A stretch of 36,895 bases of DNA, taken from positions 1 through 36,895 of the forward strand of contig JAKSSF010000022.1 of the NCBI GenBank assembly GCA_024403235.1, given 5' to 3'. Positions 16,107-24,547 of this stretch are shown here, piece by piece; within the stretch, counting starts at the first letter, position 1; every line of letters starts with the position of its first letter. The position numbers and the translations under genes are program-made. The notes under the pieces were generated by a model. That model was not told where the DNA came from. It did not search any database and was given only the letters and a program-made list of their open reading frames with translations. Source of the DNA: Lachnospiraceae bacterium (GTDB lineage: Bacteria; Bacillota; Clostridia; Lachnospirales; Lachnospiraceae).

Positions 16107-16143
16107 AAGTGAGTGGGGTGCCGGGTAGGCACCCGCTCTACTT
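16107..16143 (-). other. Intercistronic hairpin after the PFL core gene
   Basis: GGGTGCC-GGGTA-GGCACCC is extended by AAGT/ACTT and GAG/CTC pairing with small bulges. No T-tract follows, so it looks like an mRNA-stabilising or processing hairpin separating core from the small subunits. Confidence 0.7.
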
Positions 16144-16150
16144 GGTTAAA

Positions 16151-18190
16151 TTATTTGCTTAAATCGATTTCGATATCTCCAGCGAATACCTGATCATCTT
16201 TACCTAATGCACCAGGGATAATTGTGAAGGTATTAGAAATACCATCCTGTGCATATTCGAAAGGTAATTTAGATACAGATGAAAGAGAAGCTACAGCACC
16301 GTGAGTATCGCGACCGTGCATTGGGTTAGCACCTGGAGCGAATGGCTGGCCTTTCTTACGTCCGTCAGGAGTATTACCTGTTGCTTTTCCATAAGTTACG
16401 TTAGAAGTAATGGTTAAGATAGAAGTGGTAGGGAAACCATTTCTGTAGGTATGATGTCTTCTTACCATTGTCATGAATTTCTTTACTAAGTCATGAGCGA
16501 TTGTATCTACACGATCATCGTCATTACCGTATTTAGGGAATTCACCAGTGGTTTCGAAGTCAACAATGATACCATCTTCGTCACGGATAGGTTTAACAGT
16601 TGCATATTTGATTGCTGATAAAGAGTCAGCTACTACAGAAAGTCCTGCAACACCTGTTGCGAAGTAACGAAGAACATCTCTGTCATGTAAAGCCATCTGA
16701 GCTCTTTCATAGCAGTATTTGTCATGCATGTAGTGGATAACATTTAATGTATTTACATATACATCAGCTAACCATTCCATCATATCTGTGTATTTCTGCA
16801 TTACATCATCGAAGTCAAGTACGTCGCCTTCAACCTTACGATATCTAGGACCAACCTGTTTCTTAGAAACTTCGTCAACGCCACCGTTTAATGCGTATAA
16901 TAAACATTTAGCTAAGTTAGCACGAGCACCGAAGAACTGCATCTGTTTACCGATAACCATTGAAGATACACAACAAGCAATACCGTAGTCATCACCATGA
17001 GTTACTCTCATTAAGTCATCGTTTTCGTACTGGATAGAAGAAGTCTTGATAGACATCTTAGCACAGAATTTCTTCCAGCCTTCAGGTAATCTTGTAGACC
17101 AAAGAACTGTTAAGTTAGGTTCTGGTGAAGCACCTAAGTTATTCAAAGTATTTAAGTAACGGAAGCTCATCTTTGTTATCATTGGACGACCATCGATATC
17201 AACACCACCAAGTGATTCTGTTACCCATACTGGGTCACCAGCGAAAATCTGGTTGTATTCAGGTGTACGAGCGAATTTGATTAATCTTAACTTCATGATG
17301 AAGTGATCAACGAATTCCTGGATCTGTTCTTCTGTAAATGTTCCGTTAGCTAAGTCACGCTGTGCATATACATCAAGGAATGTAGATGTACGGCCTAAGC
17401 TCATTGCAGCACCGTTCTGCTCTTTAACAGCTGAAAGGTAACCAAAGTAAGTAGCCTGGATAGCTTCCTGTACGTTTGTAGCAGGTTTAGAAATATCGCA
17501 ACCATAAGAAGCAGCCATTTCTTTCATCATCTTCAAAGCTACCATCTGTTCAGAGATTTCTTCACGAAGACGGATAACATCATCTGTCATAACGCGTCCT
17601 GTAGAATCTTTCTGAGCGATTTTGTCCTGAATTAAGAAATCGATACCGTATAAAGCGATACGTCTGTAGTCACCGATGATACGTCCACGTCCGTAAGCAT
17701 CCGGAAGACCTGTAATGATATGAGCGCTACGGCAAGCTCTCATTTCATCGTTGTAAGCATCGAAACAACCTGCATTATGTGTTTTTCTGTGTGTAGAGAA
17801 GAATTCGCTGATTTCAGGATCTACTGTGTAGCCGTTATCTGCGCAAGCTTTCTCTGCCATACGGATACCACCGTAAGGCTGCATAGAACGTTTGAAAGGT
17901 TTGTCTGTCTGGAAACCAACGATTGTTTCCTTAGATTTGTCAAGGTAACCAGGACCGTGAGAAGTAATAGTAGAAACAACTTTTGTGTCCATATCAAGAA
18001 CACCGCCTGCTTCTCTTTCCTGCTTTGCAAGGTCCATAACCTGTGCCCATAAGTCTTTTGTGTTTTGTGTAGGTCCAGCTAAGAAAGAATCATCACCATC
18101 ATAAGGTGTGTAGTTCTTCTGAATGAAGTCTCTAACGTTTACTTCATTTTCCCATTTGCCACCTACAAAATCTGTCCATTCTGGTCTCAT
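16151..18190 (-). CDS. pflB: Pyruvate formate-lyase core subunit, without glycyl-radical domain
   Basis: The protein (formate C-acetyltransferase, pyruvate + CoA to acetyl-CoA + formate) begins [20 protein letters not shown] and holds the catalytic pair in GIACCVSS (Cys406-407 from this start). It ends at [20 protein letters not shown], just where a usual PFL would continue into its radical domain. The frame is open from 18229, but AGGAGG lies nine bases before the ATG at 18190, so 679 aa is preferred over 692. The glycine needed for catalysis is on the separate 80-aa protein. Codon choice is that of a highly expressed gene. It is first in the operon, behind a strong promoter. Confidence 0.95.
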   Translation of the reverse strand: MRPEWTDFVGGKWENEVNVRDFIQKNYTPYDGDDSFLAGPTQNTKDLWAQVMDLAKQEREAGGVLDMDTKVVSTITSHGPGYLDKSKETIVGFQTDKPFKRSMQPYGGIRMAEKACADNGYTVDPEISEFFSTHRKTHNAGCFDAYNDEMRACRSAHIITGLPDAYGRGRIIGDYRRIALYGIDFLIQDKIAQKDSTGRVMTDDVIRLREEISEQMVALKMMKEMAASYGCDISKPATNVQEAIQATYFGYLSAVKEQNGAAMSLGRTSTFLDVYAQRDLANGTFTEEQIQEFVDHFIMKLRLIKFARTPEYNQIFAGDPVWVTESLGGVDIDGRPMITKMSFRYLNTLNNLGASPEPNLTVLWSTRLPEGWKKFCAKMSIKTSSIQYENDDLMRVTHGDDYGIACCVSSMVIGKQMQFFGARANLAKCLLYALNGGVDEVSKKQVGPRYRKVEGDVLDFDDVMQKYTDMMEWLADVYVNTLNVIHYMHDKYCYERAQMALHDRDVLRYFATGVAGLSVVADSLSAIKYATVKPIRDEDGIIVDFETTGEFPKYGNDDDRVDTIAHDLVKKFMTMVRRHHTYRNGFPTTSILTITSNVTYGKATGNTPDGRKKGQPFAPGANPMHGRDTHGAVASLSSVSKLPFEYAQDGISNTFTIIPGALGKDDQVFAGDIEIDLSK

Positions 18191-18260
18191 TTTGAAATGC
18201 CTCCTGTAAAAAAATTTTTGTTTATTCATAGTGCTATTACTATACTTAAACTATGCCTTA

Positions 18261-18289
18261 ATTATAGTGGAGAGAAAATGCACAGTCAA
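18261..18289 (-). promoter_or_regulatory. Strong promoter of the pfl operon
   Basis: On the minus strand TTGACT (18289-18284), 17-bp spacer, TATAAT (18266-18261). The predicted leader is about 64 nt. An inverted repeat TGTAC/GTACA lies upstream near 18320-18337; no convincing Rex box is seen. Confidence 0.85.
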
Positions 18290-18378
18290 GTAAGCCAATG
18301 TTCTTTTTTCCATACATACTGTGTACTTTTTCGGGTACAAATATACATTTTATATCAATATTTTGGAGAAGAATAAAG

Positions 18379-18407
18379 TTGCACGAAATTGGGGAAAGTA
18401 TTATACT
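18379..18407 (+). promoter_or_regulatory. Promoter of the DUF1858 gene
   Basis: TTGCAC (18379-18384), 17-bp spacer, TATACT (18402-18407), 63 bp before the start codon. It is divergent from the pfl promoter with about 90 bp between the two -35 elements, room for shared control. Confidence 0.7.
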
Positions 18408-18469
18408 AACCGTACGGATAAAAATGGAATGTTTTTTATTTATATTTATAGATGAAGGAGGTTTGAAAA

Positions 18470-18661
18470 ATGGCAGCAATTACAAAGGAAATGACCATTG
18501 GAGAAATTTTAGTACAGAACCCTGCAGTAGCTCCTATTTTAATGGAAGCTGGTATGCATTGCTTAGGTTGCCCTTCTGCACAGGCAGAAAGCTTGGAAGA
18601 AGCAGCAATGGTTCATGGAATGGATATTGAAGATTTAATGAGCAAGATTGCAGCATTATAG
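18470..18661 (+). CDS. DUF1858 domain protein
   Basis: The 63-aa product [20 protein letters not shown] then [20 protein letters not shown] is a complete DUF1858 protein, with the family's CxxC (Cys31, Cys34) at the start of a helix. Related domains occur in proteins of anaerobic redox and Fe-S or NO metabolism; no reaction is established. AAGGAGG precedes the ATG. It is divergent from the PFL operon, so co-regulation by anaerobiosis is plausible. A terminator follows. Confidence 0.9.
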   Translation: MAAITKEMTIGEILVQNPAVAPILMEAGMHCLGCPSAQAESLEEAAMVHGMDIEDLMSKIAAL

Positions 18662-18692
18662 TCTGAAAGAAACTTCAAATGTAGCATAAGCA

Positions 18693-18720
18693 AAAAAGAG
18701 ACCTGCAAAGGTCTCTTTTT
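18693..18720. terminator. Bidirectional terminator between DUF1858 gene and mecA
   Basis: AAAAAGAGACC and GGTCTCTTTTT form an 11-bp stem with loop TGCAA, serving both convergent genes. Confidence 0.92.
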
Positions 18721-18754
18721 ATGTTACATATTCAATATTTGATTTTACTATCGA

Positions 18755-19513
18755 TTAGTCCATATCAGCCAAAGATAAGATTGCATTTTGGCTAATGAGC
18801 ACATCCTCATGTTCTTCTAAGCGTGCTACAAAAGCAGGATGATATTTTTCGATAGTGCCATATTCAGAAAGCATGTTACATACCTTGTTGAACTCTTCTA
18901 AACTGTAACCTTCCTGAGAAATGATTAGCATATATAAATTCTGCTCAGCATCCTTATACAAAGCACTGTTTCCGGAGTAGAAAGCACTGATTTTCTTACA
19001 TACTCGTGTCATATCACCAAAGGATTTAAAAGAAAACATTCTGAATAAAGCAGGAGCATCTTTGCTTTCTTTTTCTTTGCTTGCGGTGCTTTCGCTTTCT
19101 TTATTGGCATTTTCTGCAAATGCACGATAATGTTCCTGGATTTTTTTGAATAAATCCAATACATCATCTGTAGAGTCCTGGGAAGAAGAAATAGCTTCAT
19201 CAGCATCATCTTCGCCGTCTCTCAAAGAAGGAGCAAATTTAGAAAATCTGGTATCCAGTTCTTCCGGATCTTCTACCTTGGTAATAATGAGTACAATGCA
19301 ATCTCCATTCAAAGGAATGGCTTCTATCATTAAAGGAATATCATCTGCTTCAAATCCAAATTTCAAAGCAGCCTGCTGCATCATATCTCGGAATAAAAGC
19401 TTTGCTTTTTCCGTTCCATATGCCAATTCACTGATTTTCAACTGACGGTCGGCTAAATCTGCCTTAGTCAATGTACAGCGAATCTGATTGTCGTTAACCT
19501 TTTCTATCTTCAT
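18755..19513 (-). CDS. mecA: Adaptor protein MecA
   Basis: The 252-aa product has the MecA N-terminal substrate-binding region (MKIEKVNDNQIRCTLTKADL), an acidic Ser/Glu-rich linker (about 95-145) and the C-terminal ClpC-binding domain from about 160 onward. MecA proteins deliver substrates to ClpC-ClpP; in Bacillus these include ComK and Spx. The substrate here is unknown. AAGGTG lies eight bases before the ATG. It is monocistronic. Confidence 0.88.
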   Translation of the reverse strand: MKIEKVNDNQIRCTLTKADLADRQLKISELAYGTEKAKLLFRDMMQQAALKFGFEADDIPLMIEAIPLNGDCIVLIITKVEDPEELDTRFSKFAPSLRDGEDDADEAISSSQDSTDDVLDLFKKIQEHYRAFAENANKESESTASKEKESKDAPALFRMFSFKSFGDMTRVCKKISAFYSGNSALYKDAEQNLYMLIISQEGYSLEEFNKVCNMLSEYGTIEKYHPAFVARLEEHEDVLISQNAILSLADMD

Positions 19514-19673
19514 CGTTTTTCACCTTTATTTCCATAATACATAATATATTCGAAAAAACTCGTTCGCGTCAGTTTGTAAATGTATTTTAATCAGTTCCCC
19601 AAAGGAAGTCAAGAAAGTGCCCCATTGTTTCGAGAATTTTAATAAAATTAAGGGATTTTTTCAAAAATTATAG

Positions 19674-19702
19674 TTGTAATTTAGAAAAAAAGAAAATATA
19701 AT
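19674..19702 (+). promoter_or_regulatory. Promoter of the structured RNA
   Basis: TTGTAA (19674-19679), 17-bp spacer, TATAAT (19697-19702). Transcription would begin near 19709-19711, exactly at the first base of the closing stem of the RNA. Confidence 0.7.
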
Positions 19703-19708
19703 ATCAAT

Positions 19709-19991
19709 CAGATGAGTCGAGCAATCCGTGTCCGGAGGAGGGCTGTCATCTTACGCTATTCATAAGCAAAAACAATAATTCAAAACATCTTTCTGATTTA
19801 GGAAAGAAAGGGTCTTACAGGAATAAATCCTGTCTTAAAATTACCCCAAAAAACATTCTAATACAATTTAAAGCAGTAATAGTAATTATTCGATTTTTAT
19901 TTATTTAATTTTACAGTATTTATAGTTCAGACTATGCTTTTTGTTTATTTCTGCAGGTTTTATGGCGTAGACACTGCTCGAATCATTTTTT
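19709..19991 (+). ncRNA. Probable structured non-coding RNA, about 280 nt, possibly raiA-like
   Basis: The ends pair in several blocks. ATGA (19712) pairs with TCAT (19983). TCGAGCA (19717-19723) pairs with TGCTCGA (19975-19981). GTGTC (19728-19732) pairs with GACAC (19970-19974). TACGC (19752-19756) pairs with GCGTA (19965-19969). On the 3' side the last three blocks are contiguous, forming one long closing stem with 5' bulges. The larger bulge is purine-rich (CGGAGGAGGG). The interior is AT-rich with small hairpins such as ACAGGA/TCCTGT. A run of six T residues follows the last pair and a promoter stands at the right distance. No open frame is plausible. It does not match 6S, tmRNA, RNase P or SRP landmarks. 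The 5' region recalls the raiA motif, but I cannot confirm this. Confidence 0.7.
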
Positions 19992-20240
19992 CTCTAAAGA
20001 CATTATAAGCCAAAAGGGAATGCTTCATTCAAAAAATTAATATATCACGATTCTTTTGGTCAGATGGGACCTCTTATTTTACACGGATAAAAAAGAAAAG
20101 CCATGATGAACGAAATATTTGAAAGGAACAATACCCACTTGCGATTCACTAAGAGGTACCTTTTGGAAAACGGATGACGATAGAGAAATAGTTTGCTATA
20201 ATGTAGGGCAATGAACAAAGAGATAAAGGAGTTAGAAATC
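19992..20240 (+). promoter_or_regulatory. AT-rich leader region with a candidate promoter for the GH18 gene
   Basis: No gene is visible. ATGACG (20174-20179), a 17-bp spacer and TATAAT (20197-20202) form a fair promoter with a predicted start near 20209. That start favours translation from ATG 20241 over ATG 20211. Confidence 0.5.
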
Positions 20241-21926
20241 ATGAAAAAGGCGATTCCTGCATTGATTGCCATTGCCCTAATTATAGTGATTGGTGCGGCA
20301 ACACTTGGAACCGGGATACTGACGAAATTCCGTTATTCCGATAACAAAAGAGATTTGATGGAATATTATGAGTTAACAGCACCGGATCAGGTAGCTATTG
20401 TGCTACAAAATGAACGAATTGAAGAAAAAGCAAAATTGCACCAGGGTGTGTATTATTTAGATTTTCCCCATGTGCAATCTTTGTTAAATGATAGATTTTA
20501 TGCAGATTTCAATGAGGGCTTATTGCTTTACACCCTACCGGATAGAATTGTTCGTACGGAAATCGGCAGCAGTACCTATCTAGATGGGGAAGAAAAAGAA
20601 GAGCCTTACCAGATTTCTTTCATGGAAGAGGAAACCTTATTTGTGGCATTGGATTATGTGGCAAAATATACCAAATTTGATTATGCTACTTTTGAAAATC
20701 CCAACCGTATGCAGCTTAGAACCACTTGGTCAGAAGCAGAAAAAGCAATCATCAAAAAGGATACAGCTGTTCGCTACCAAGGTGGTGTGAAGAGCGATAT
20801 TTTGAGAAAAATTGCCAAAGAGGAAAGGGTCACCATTTTGGAAGAAATGGAAAAATGGGTAAAGGTAAAAACAGAGGATGCCTTGATCGGTTATGTGGAA
20901 AAGAAATATCTGAAAGGAAGAGGTGTTGTGCAGGAACAGGCAGAAAATACCTATGAAGAGCCGGAGTATTCCAATCTGGTACGAGACCATAAAATCAACT
21001 TAGGCTGGCATCAGGTTATGGTAGAATCCGCTAATGACACCTTAGGAGAAGTATTGGCCAATACCAAAGGCTTAAATGTCATTTCGCCTACCTGGTTTAC
21101 CCTAAGAGATAATGAGGGTACTGTAGGCTGTATTGCCAGCAGTGCTTATGTAAAGGATGCCCATAACAGGGGATTGGAAGTATGGGCATTGTTTGACAAC
21201 TTTACCTATGATATTTCTACTTTTGAAAATCTTTCTTTTACCAGTAAAAGAAGCAAAATTATAAACAGCTTAATGGAGGGGGCAAACACCTACGGTTTTG
21301 ACGGTATCAATGTGGATTTTGAAATGCTAAGCTATGATGCGGGAGAGCATTTCGTAGAATTCATCCGAGAGCTTTCCATTGCCTGTCGTGCAAATAATCT
21401 GGTGCTTTCTGTGGACAACTATGTACCCAGAGAATCCACCACCCACTACAATCGCAAAGAGCAGGGGATTGTAGCAGATTATGTGATCATTATGGGCTAT
21501 GATGAGCATTGGGGCAGCGGCGGTGTAGCCGGCTCTGTGGCATCTATCGATTTTGTGGAGGATGGTATTATGCAGACCGTTGCAGAGGTACCTTCCAATA
21601 AAATCATCAATGCAGTCCCCTTTTATACCAGAGTTTGGAAAACCAAAGGTGGGACTGTAACCAGTGATGCGTTGGGTATGGAAGCAGCAGAAAATTTCGT
21701 AAAAAATAACGGTGTCAAAGTGGACTGGGATGATGCTACTTGCCAAAATTATGGAGAAATCCAAAAGGGAGACACACTCTATCAGGTATGGTTGGAAGAT
21801 GAGCAGTCTATTACTACCAAATGCAATATTATGAAAAAATATGAGTTGGGCGGTATTGCCGCTTGGAAATTAGGCTTTGAAAAACCTTCTATTTGGAATG
21901 TGATTGCAGAGTATTGCAATTCATAA
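20241..21926 (+). CDS. Membrane-anchored SH3/glycoside hydrolase family 18 protein
   Basis: The 561-aa product starts MKKAIPALIAIALIIVIGAA, an uncleaved signal anchor. A region of about 120 residues of unknown fold follows, then a bacterial SH3-like segment (about 170-225), then a GH18 barrel (about 250-560) with the catalytic motif FDGINVDFEM (acid Glu361). Related Firmicute proteins (YaaH/SleL type) cut N-acetylglucosamine linkages in peptidoglycan, often in spore cortex, so a cell-wall or spore role is likely. An upstream in-frame ATG at 20211 is rejected because AAAGGAG lies just before 20241. A terminator follows, facing the cwlD gene. Confidence 0.88.
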   Translation: MKKAIPALIAIALIIVIGAATLGTGILTKFRYSDNKRDLMEYYELTAPDQVAIVLQNERIEEKAKLHQGVYYLDFPHVQSLLNDRFYADFNEGLLLYTLPDRIVRTEIGSSTYLDGEEKEEPYQISFMEEETLFVALDYVAKYTKFDYATFENPNRMQLRTTWSEAEKAIIKKDTAVRYQGGVKSDILRKIAKEERVTILEEMEKWVKVKTEDALIGYVEKKYLKGRGVVQEQAENTYEEPEYSNLVRDHKINLGWHQVMVESANDTLGEVLANTKGLNVISPTWFTLRDNEGTVGCIASSAYVKDAHNRGLEVWALFDNFTYDISTFENLSFTSKRSKIINSLMEGANTYGFDGINVDFEMLSYDAGEHFVEFIRELSIACRANNLVLSVDNYVPRESTTHYNRKEQGIVADYVIIMGYDEHWGSGGVAGSVASIDFVEDGIMQTVAEVPSNKIINAVPFYTRVWKTKGGTVTSDALGMEAAENFVKNNGVKVDWDDATCQNYGEIQKGDTLYQVWLEDEQSITTKCNIMKKYELGGIAAWKLGFEKPSIWNVIAEYCNS

Positions 21927-21951
21927 ATAAAAAAGAATATCAACAATGGGG

Positions 21952-21999
21952 ACAGGGACCATGTATCATTTTGTGAGTGATATAAAGTCCCTGTTTTTT
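21952..21999 (+). terminator. Terminator of the GH18 gene, overlapping the cwlD stop
   Basis: ACAGGGAC pairs with GTCCCTGT around an inner TATCA/TGATA stem, followed by six T residues. The last two T's are part of the convergent cwlD stop codon. Confidence 0.85.
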
Positions 22000-22699
22000 A
22001 TTGGTTATTATTTAGATACTGCAAAACTCCCAAATGAATGGCCCAAGCCATAGATTCTTGATAACTGTCCTGAAGCAGTTTCTTTGCTTCTTCCGGATGG
22101 GATAAAAATCCACATTCTACAATGGCTACAGGATAGATTGGTTTTTTCAATAAATAGTAACTGCTGTTAGGTTCTGCTTTTCGTTCTTTTTCCTGCTTGG
22201 TACATAGAATTAGAGATTGTTGAATGGTTTCTGCCAGAGCTCTGCTTGCCACACTGTCGTGATAATAAAAGGTTTGGGCACCTTGAACGGTTTCGTCGGG
22301 AAAACTGTTTTGGTGGATGCTGACAACCAAATCCGGCTTGGCATTTTCAATGACCTGCAAGCGGTTTTTCATATCTTGAATTTTTAGGTTAGGCTTGCTG
22401 GTGTCGCATAATGCATCATCTCCGGAACGGGTTAAAACCACACGCACATCCTGAGACTCCAATAACATTTTTAGTTTTAGTGCGATGGATAAATTAATGT
22501 CCTTTTCTAAGGCATTGTTGATACCTACTTTTCCCGGATCCGCGCCACCATGTCCTGCATCTACCACAACCACATATTTGGGAGAAAGGACAGAAGAAGA
22601 CAGCACACTAGTGGCTTGGTCTTTGTATCGAAAGAGTAGGCTAAGGGCTAACAGAAGGCAAGGGATGGATAGGAATAACAGATAATATTTCTTTTTCAT
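21998..22699 (-). CDS. cwlD: N-acetylmuramoyl-L-alanine amidase, CwlD-like
   Basis: The 233-aa product has an N-terminal signal anchor (about 4-24) and an amidase_3 domain: VVVDAGHGGADPG (zinc His), a Glu in LEKDINLSIA, SIHQNSF (zinc His) and AIVECGF (catalytic Glu). CwlD removes peptide side chains in forming muramic-delta-lactam of the spore cortex, so a sporulation role is suggested by homology. It is convergent with the GH18 gene, another wall hydrolase. No strong Shine-Dalgarno is seen before the ATG. Confidence 0.85.
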   Translation of the reverse strand: MKKKYYLLFLSIPCLLLALSLLFRYKDQATSVLSSSVLSPKYVVVVDAGHGGADPGKVGINNALEKDINLSIALKLKMLLESQDVRVVLTRSGDDALCDTSKPNLKIQDMKNRLQVIENAKPDLVVSIHQNSFPDETVQGAQTFYYHDSVASRALAETIQQSLILCTKQEKERKAEPNSSYYLLKKPIYPVAIVECGFLSHPEEAKKLLQDSYQESMAWAIHLGVLQYLNNNQ

Positions 22700-22765
22700 A
22701 GCATTGCATTTCTACTTCTCTTACTTTATCTATATACAAAAAAACATGAATTTATGTTATCATTG

Positions 22766-22792
22766 TCTCAAGTTTTAGAATAAAACTTGAGA
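22766..22792 (+). promoter_or_regulatory. Perfect palindrome upstream of prmA (operator or RNA hairpin)
   Basis: TCTCAAGTTTT (22766-22776), centre AGAAT, AAAACTTGAGA (22782-22792): perfect 11-bp arms with a 5-nt centre. It ends 15 nt before the prmA ATG. A near-identical element precedes mtaB at 27279. Confidence 0.75.
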
Positions 22793-22807
22793 TGGAGAGA
22801 GAAAACT

Positions 22808-23767
22808 ATGAAGTGGACCAGAATTCAAATAAAAACGATAACAGAGGCGGAAGATATTATTATTAGCACGCTGTACGACATTGGCTTGGAAGGGGCTCAG
22901 ATTGAAGACAAGGTACCCTTAAGTGCCTGGGAAAAAGAGCAAATGTTTGTAGATATTTTGCCTGAAACAGAAGAAGATGACGGTATTGCATACTTAAGTT
23001 TCTTTGTAGAAGAAGACAGAGCCCAGGAACTGCCGGAACTTTTGAAATCTGTAGAAGCAGAGTTAGAAGATCTTCGTTCCTTTATGGATATTGGTGAGGG
23101 TAGCATTGCTGTTTCTGAGACAGAGGATTTGGATTGGATTAACAACTGGAAACAGTATTTTCATCAGTTTACCATAGATGACATTTTGGTAGTGCCTTCT
23201 TGGGAAGAAGTAAAACCTGAGGATCAGGACAAGCAGATTTTACACATTGATCCCGGTACTGCTTTTGGAACCGGCATGCACGAAACTACTCAGTTGTGTA
23301 TCAGGCAGTTGAAGAAGCATATTACCAAGGAAACCAACCTGTTGGATGTGGGAACGGGGAGTGGTATTTTATCCATTCTTTCTATTATGTTTGGTGCGAA
23401 GCATGCCATTGGAACAGATTTGGATCCCTGCGCTATTGAAGCTGTGGCAGATAATTGTAAAGCCAACGGCATTGCATCAGAGCAGTTTGAACTGATTATT
23501 GGCAATATTATTACAGAAGAAGCGGTACAAAAACAGGTTGGCTTTGGCTGTTATGATATTGTTGTAGCAAATATTTTGGCAGATGTTTTAGTGCCTTTAA
23601 CCCCGGTTATTGTGAATCAGTTAAAGCCCGGCGGCATTTATATTACCTCCGGCATTATTGACGATAAAGAAGAAACGGTGAAAATTGCAGTAGAAAAGGC
23701 CGGTTTGGAAGTGTTGGAAGTAACCTACCAGGGTGAATGGGTCAGCGTAACGGCAAGAAAGGGCTAA
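22808..23767 (+). CDS. prmA: Ribosomal protein L11 methyltransferase
   Basis: The 319-aa product has the PrmA substrate-binding N-terminus (MKWTRIQIKTITEAEDIIIS) and a class I SAM fold: HIDPGTAFGTGMHETTQLC, LLDVGTGSGILSI (SAM loop) and VVANILADVL (catalytic NILA). It trimethylates L11. The start at 22808 has GGAGAG at 22794; an upstream in-frame TTG inside the palindrome is unlikely. The rsmE start follows three bases after the stop, the usual prmA-rsmE pairing. Confidence 0.95.
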   Translation: MKWTRIQIKTITEAEDIIISTLYDIGLEGAQIEDKVPLSAWEKEQMFVDILPETEEDDGIAYLSFFVEEDRAQELPELLKSVEAELEDLRSFMDIGEGSIAVSETEDLDWINNWKQYFHQFTIDDILVVPSWEEVKPEDQDKQILHIDPGTAFGTGMHETTQLCIRQLKKHITKETNLLDVGTGSGILSILSIMFGAKHAIGTDLDPCAIEAVADNCKANGIASEQFELIIGNIITEEAVQKQVGFGCYDIVVANILADVLVPLTPVIVNQLKPGGIYITSGIIDDKEETVKIAVEKAGLEVLEVTYQGEWVSVTARKG

Positions 23768-23770
23768 ACC

Positions 23771-24520
23771 ATGTATCAGTTTTTTGTAGAGCCGGAACAA
23801 ATACAGGGCAATCGAGTTGTGATTACCGGAAAAGATGTGAATCATATCAAAAATGTTTTGCGTATGCAGCCGGGAGAAGAGATTGCCGTTAGTAACGGTC
23901 AGGATGGAAAAGAATATCGTTGTGGAATTTTGGAACTGGGAGAAGAAATCCTTTGTGAACTTCGATTTGTGAAAGAGGATGCTGTGGAATTGCCTTCCAG
24001 GATATATCTTTTTCAGGGCTTGCCTAAAGCAGATAAAATGGAATTTATTATTCAAAAAGCAGTGGAGTTGGGGGTATATGAAATCATTCCCGTCAATACC
24101 AAACGCTGTATTATGAAGTTGGATGAAAAAAAGGTAAAAAACAAAATTGCCAGATGGCAGCAGATTGCAGAAGCTGCAGCCAAACAAAGTAAACGAGCCA
24201 TTATTCCTAAGGTGTCAGAGCCAATGAATTTTTCTCAGGCGGTTGCTTTGGGAAAAACATTGGATGCAAAGTGGATTCCCTATGAATTGGCAGAGGGAAT
24301 GGAAAAAACCAGAAGCCTTATGGAGCAGTTAAAACCGGGACAATCTCTTGGGATTTTCATCGGACCGGAGGGCGGATTTGAGGAAAAAGAAATTCAAACC
24401 GCAATGGAAAATGGAATAGAACCTATTACTTTAGGAAAGAGAATTTTACGCACAGAAACAGCAGGCATGGCCGTTCTTTCCTGGGTCATGTACCATTTGG
24501 AGGGTGCCTGCATAGAATAA
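23771..24520 (+). CDS. rsmE: 16S rRNA (uracil-1498-N3)-methyltransferase
   Basis: The 249-aa product has an N-terminal PUA-like region (HIKNVLRMQPGEEIAV) and a SPOUT methyltransferase fold with the knot signatures IFIGPEGGFEEKEI and LGKRILRTETAGMAVL. It methylates U1498 of 16S rRNA. It is cotranscribed with prmA and followed after 27 bp by the cysteine desulfurase gene. Confidence 0.95.
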   Translation: MYQFFVEPEQIQGNRVVITGKDVNHIKNVLRMQPGEEIAVSNGQDGKEYRCGILELGEEILCELRFVKEDAVELPSRIYLFQGLPKADKMEFIIQKAVELGVYEIIPVNTKRCIMKLDEKKVKNKIARWQQIAEAAAKQSKRAIIPKVSEPMNFSQAVALGKTLDAKWIPYELAEGMEKTRSLMEQLKPGQSLGIFIGPEGGFEEKEIQTAMENGIEPITLGKRILRTETAGMAVLSWVMYHLEGACIE

Positions 24521-24547
24521 AACAAGAAATCTTTTGAAGGATATTTT

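Noticed and set aside
15617..16151. Split PFL as a sequencing error or recent frameshift
   Set aside because: Each part has its own start codon and ribosome binding site, an extra gene lies between them, and the reading frames are intact.
17720..18052. Plus-strand frame inside pflB
   Set aside because: Shadow of the strongly biased pflB coding strand.
18300..18345. Rex operator upstream of pfl
   Set aside because: The TGTAC/GTACA repeat does not match the TTGTGA-N6-TCACAA pattern.
19709..19991. RNase P, tmRNA, SRP or 6S RNA
   Set aside because: Key landmarks are missing: no GAGGAAAGTCC, no CCA-type tRNA-like ends, no SRP GGAA-tetraloop domain recognised, and no long single central bubble.
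22787..22807. TTG 22787 as prmA start
   Set aside because: It lies inside the palindrome without a ribosome binding site; ATG 22808 has GGAGAG and matches the family start.
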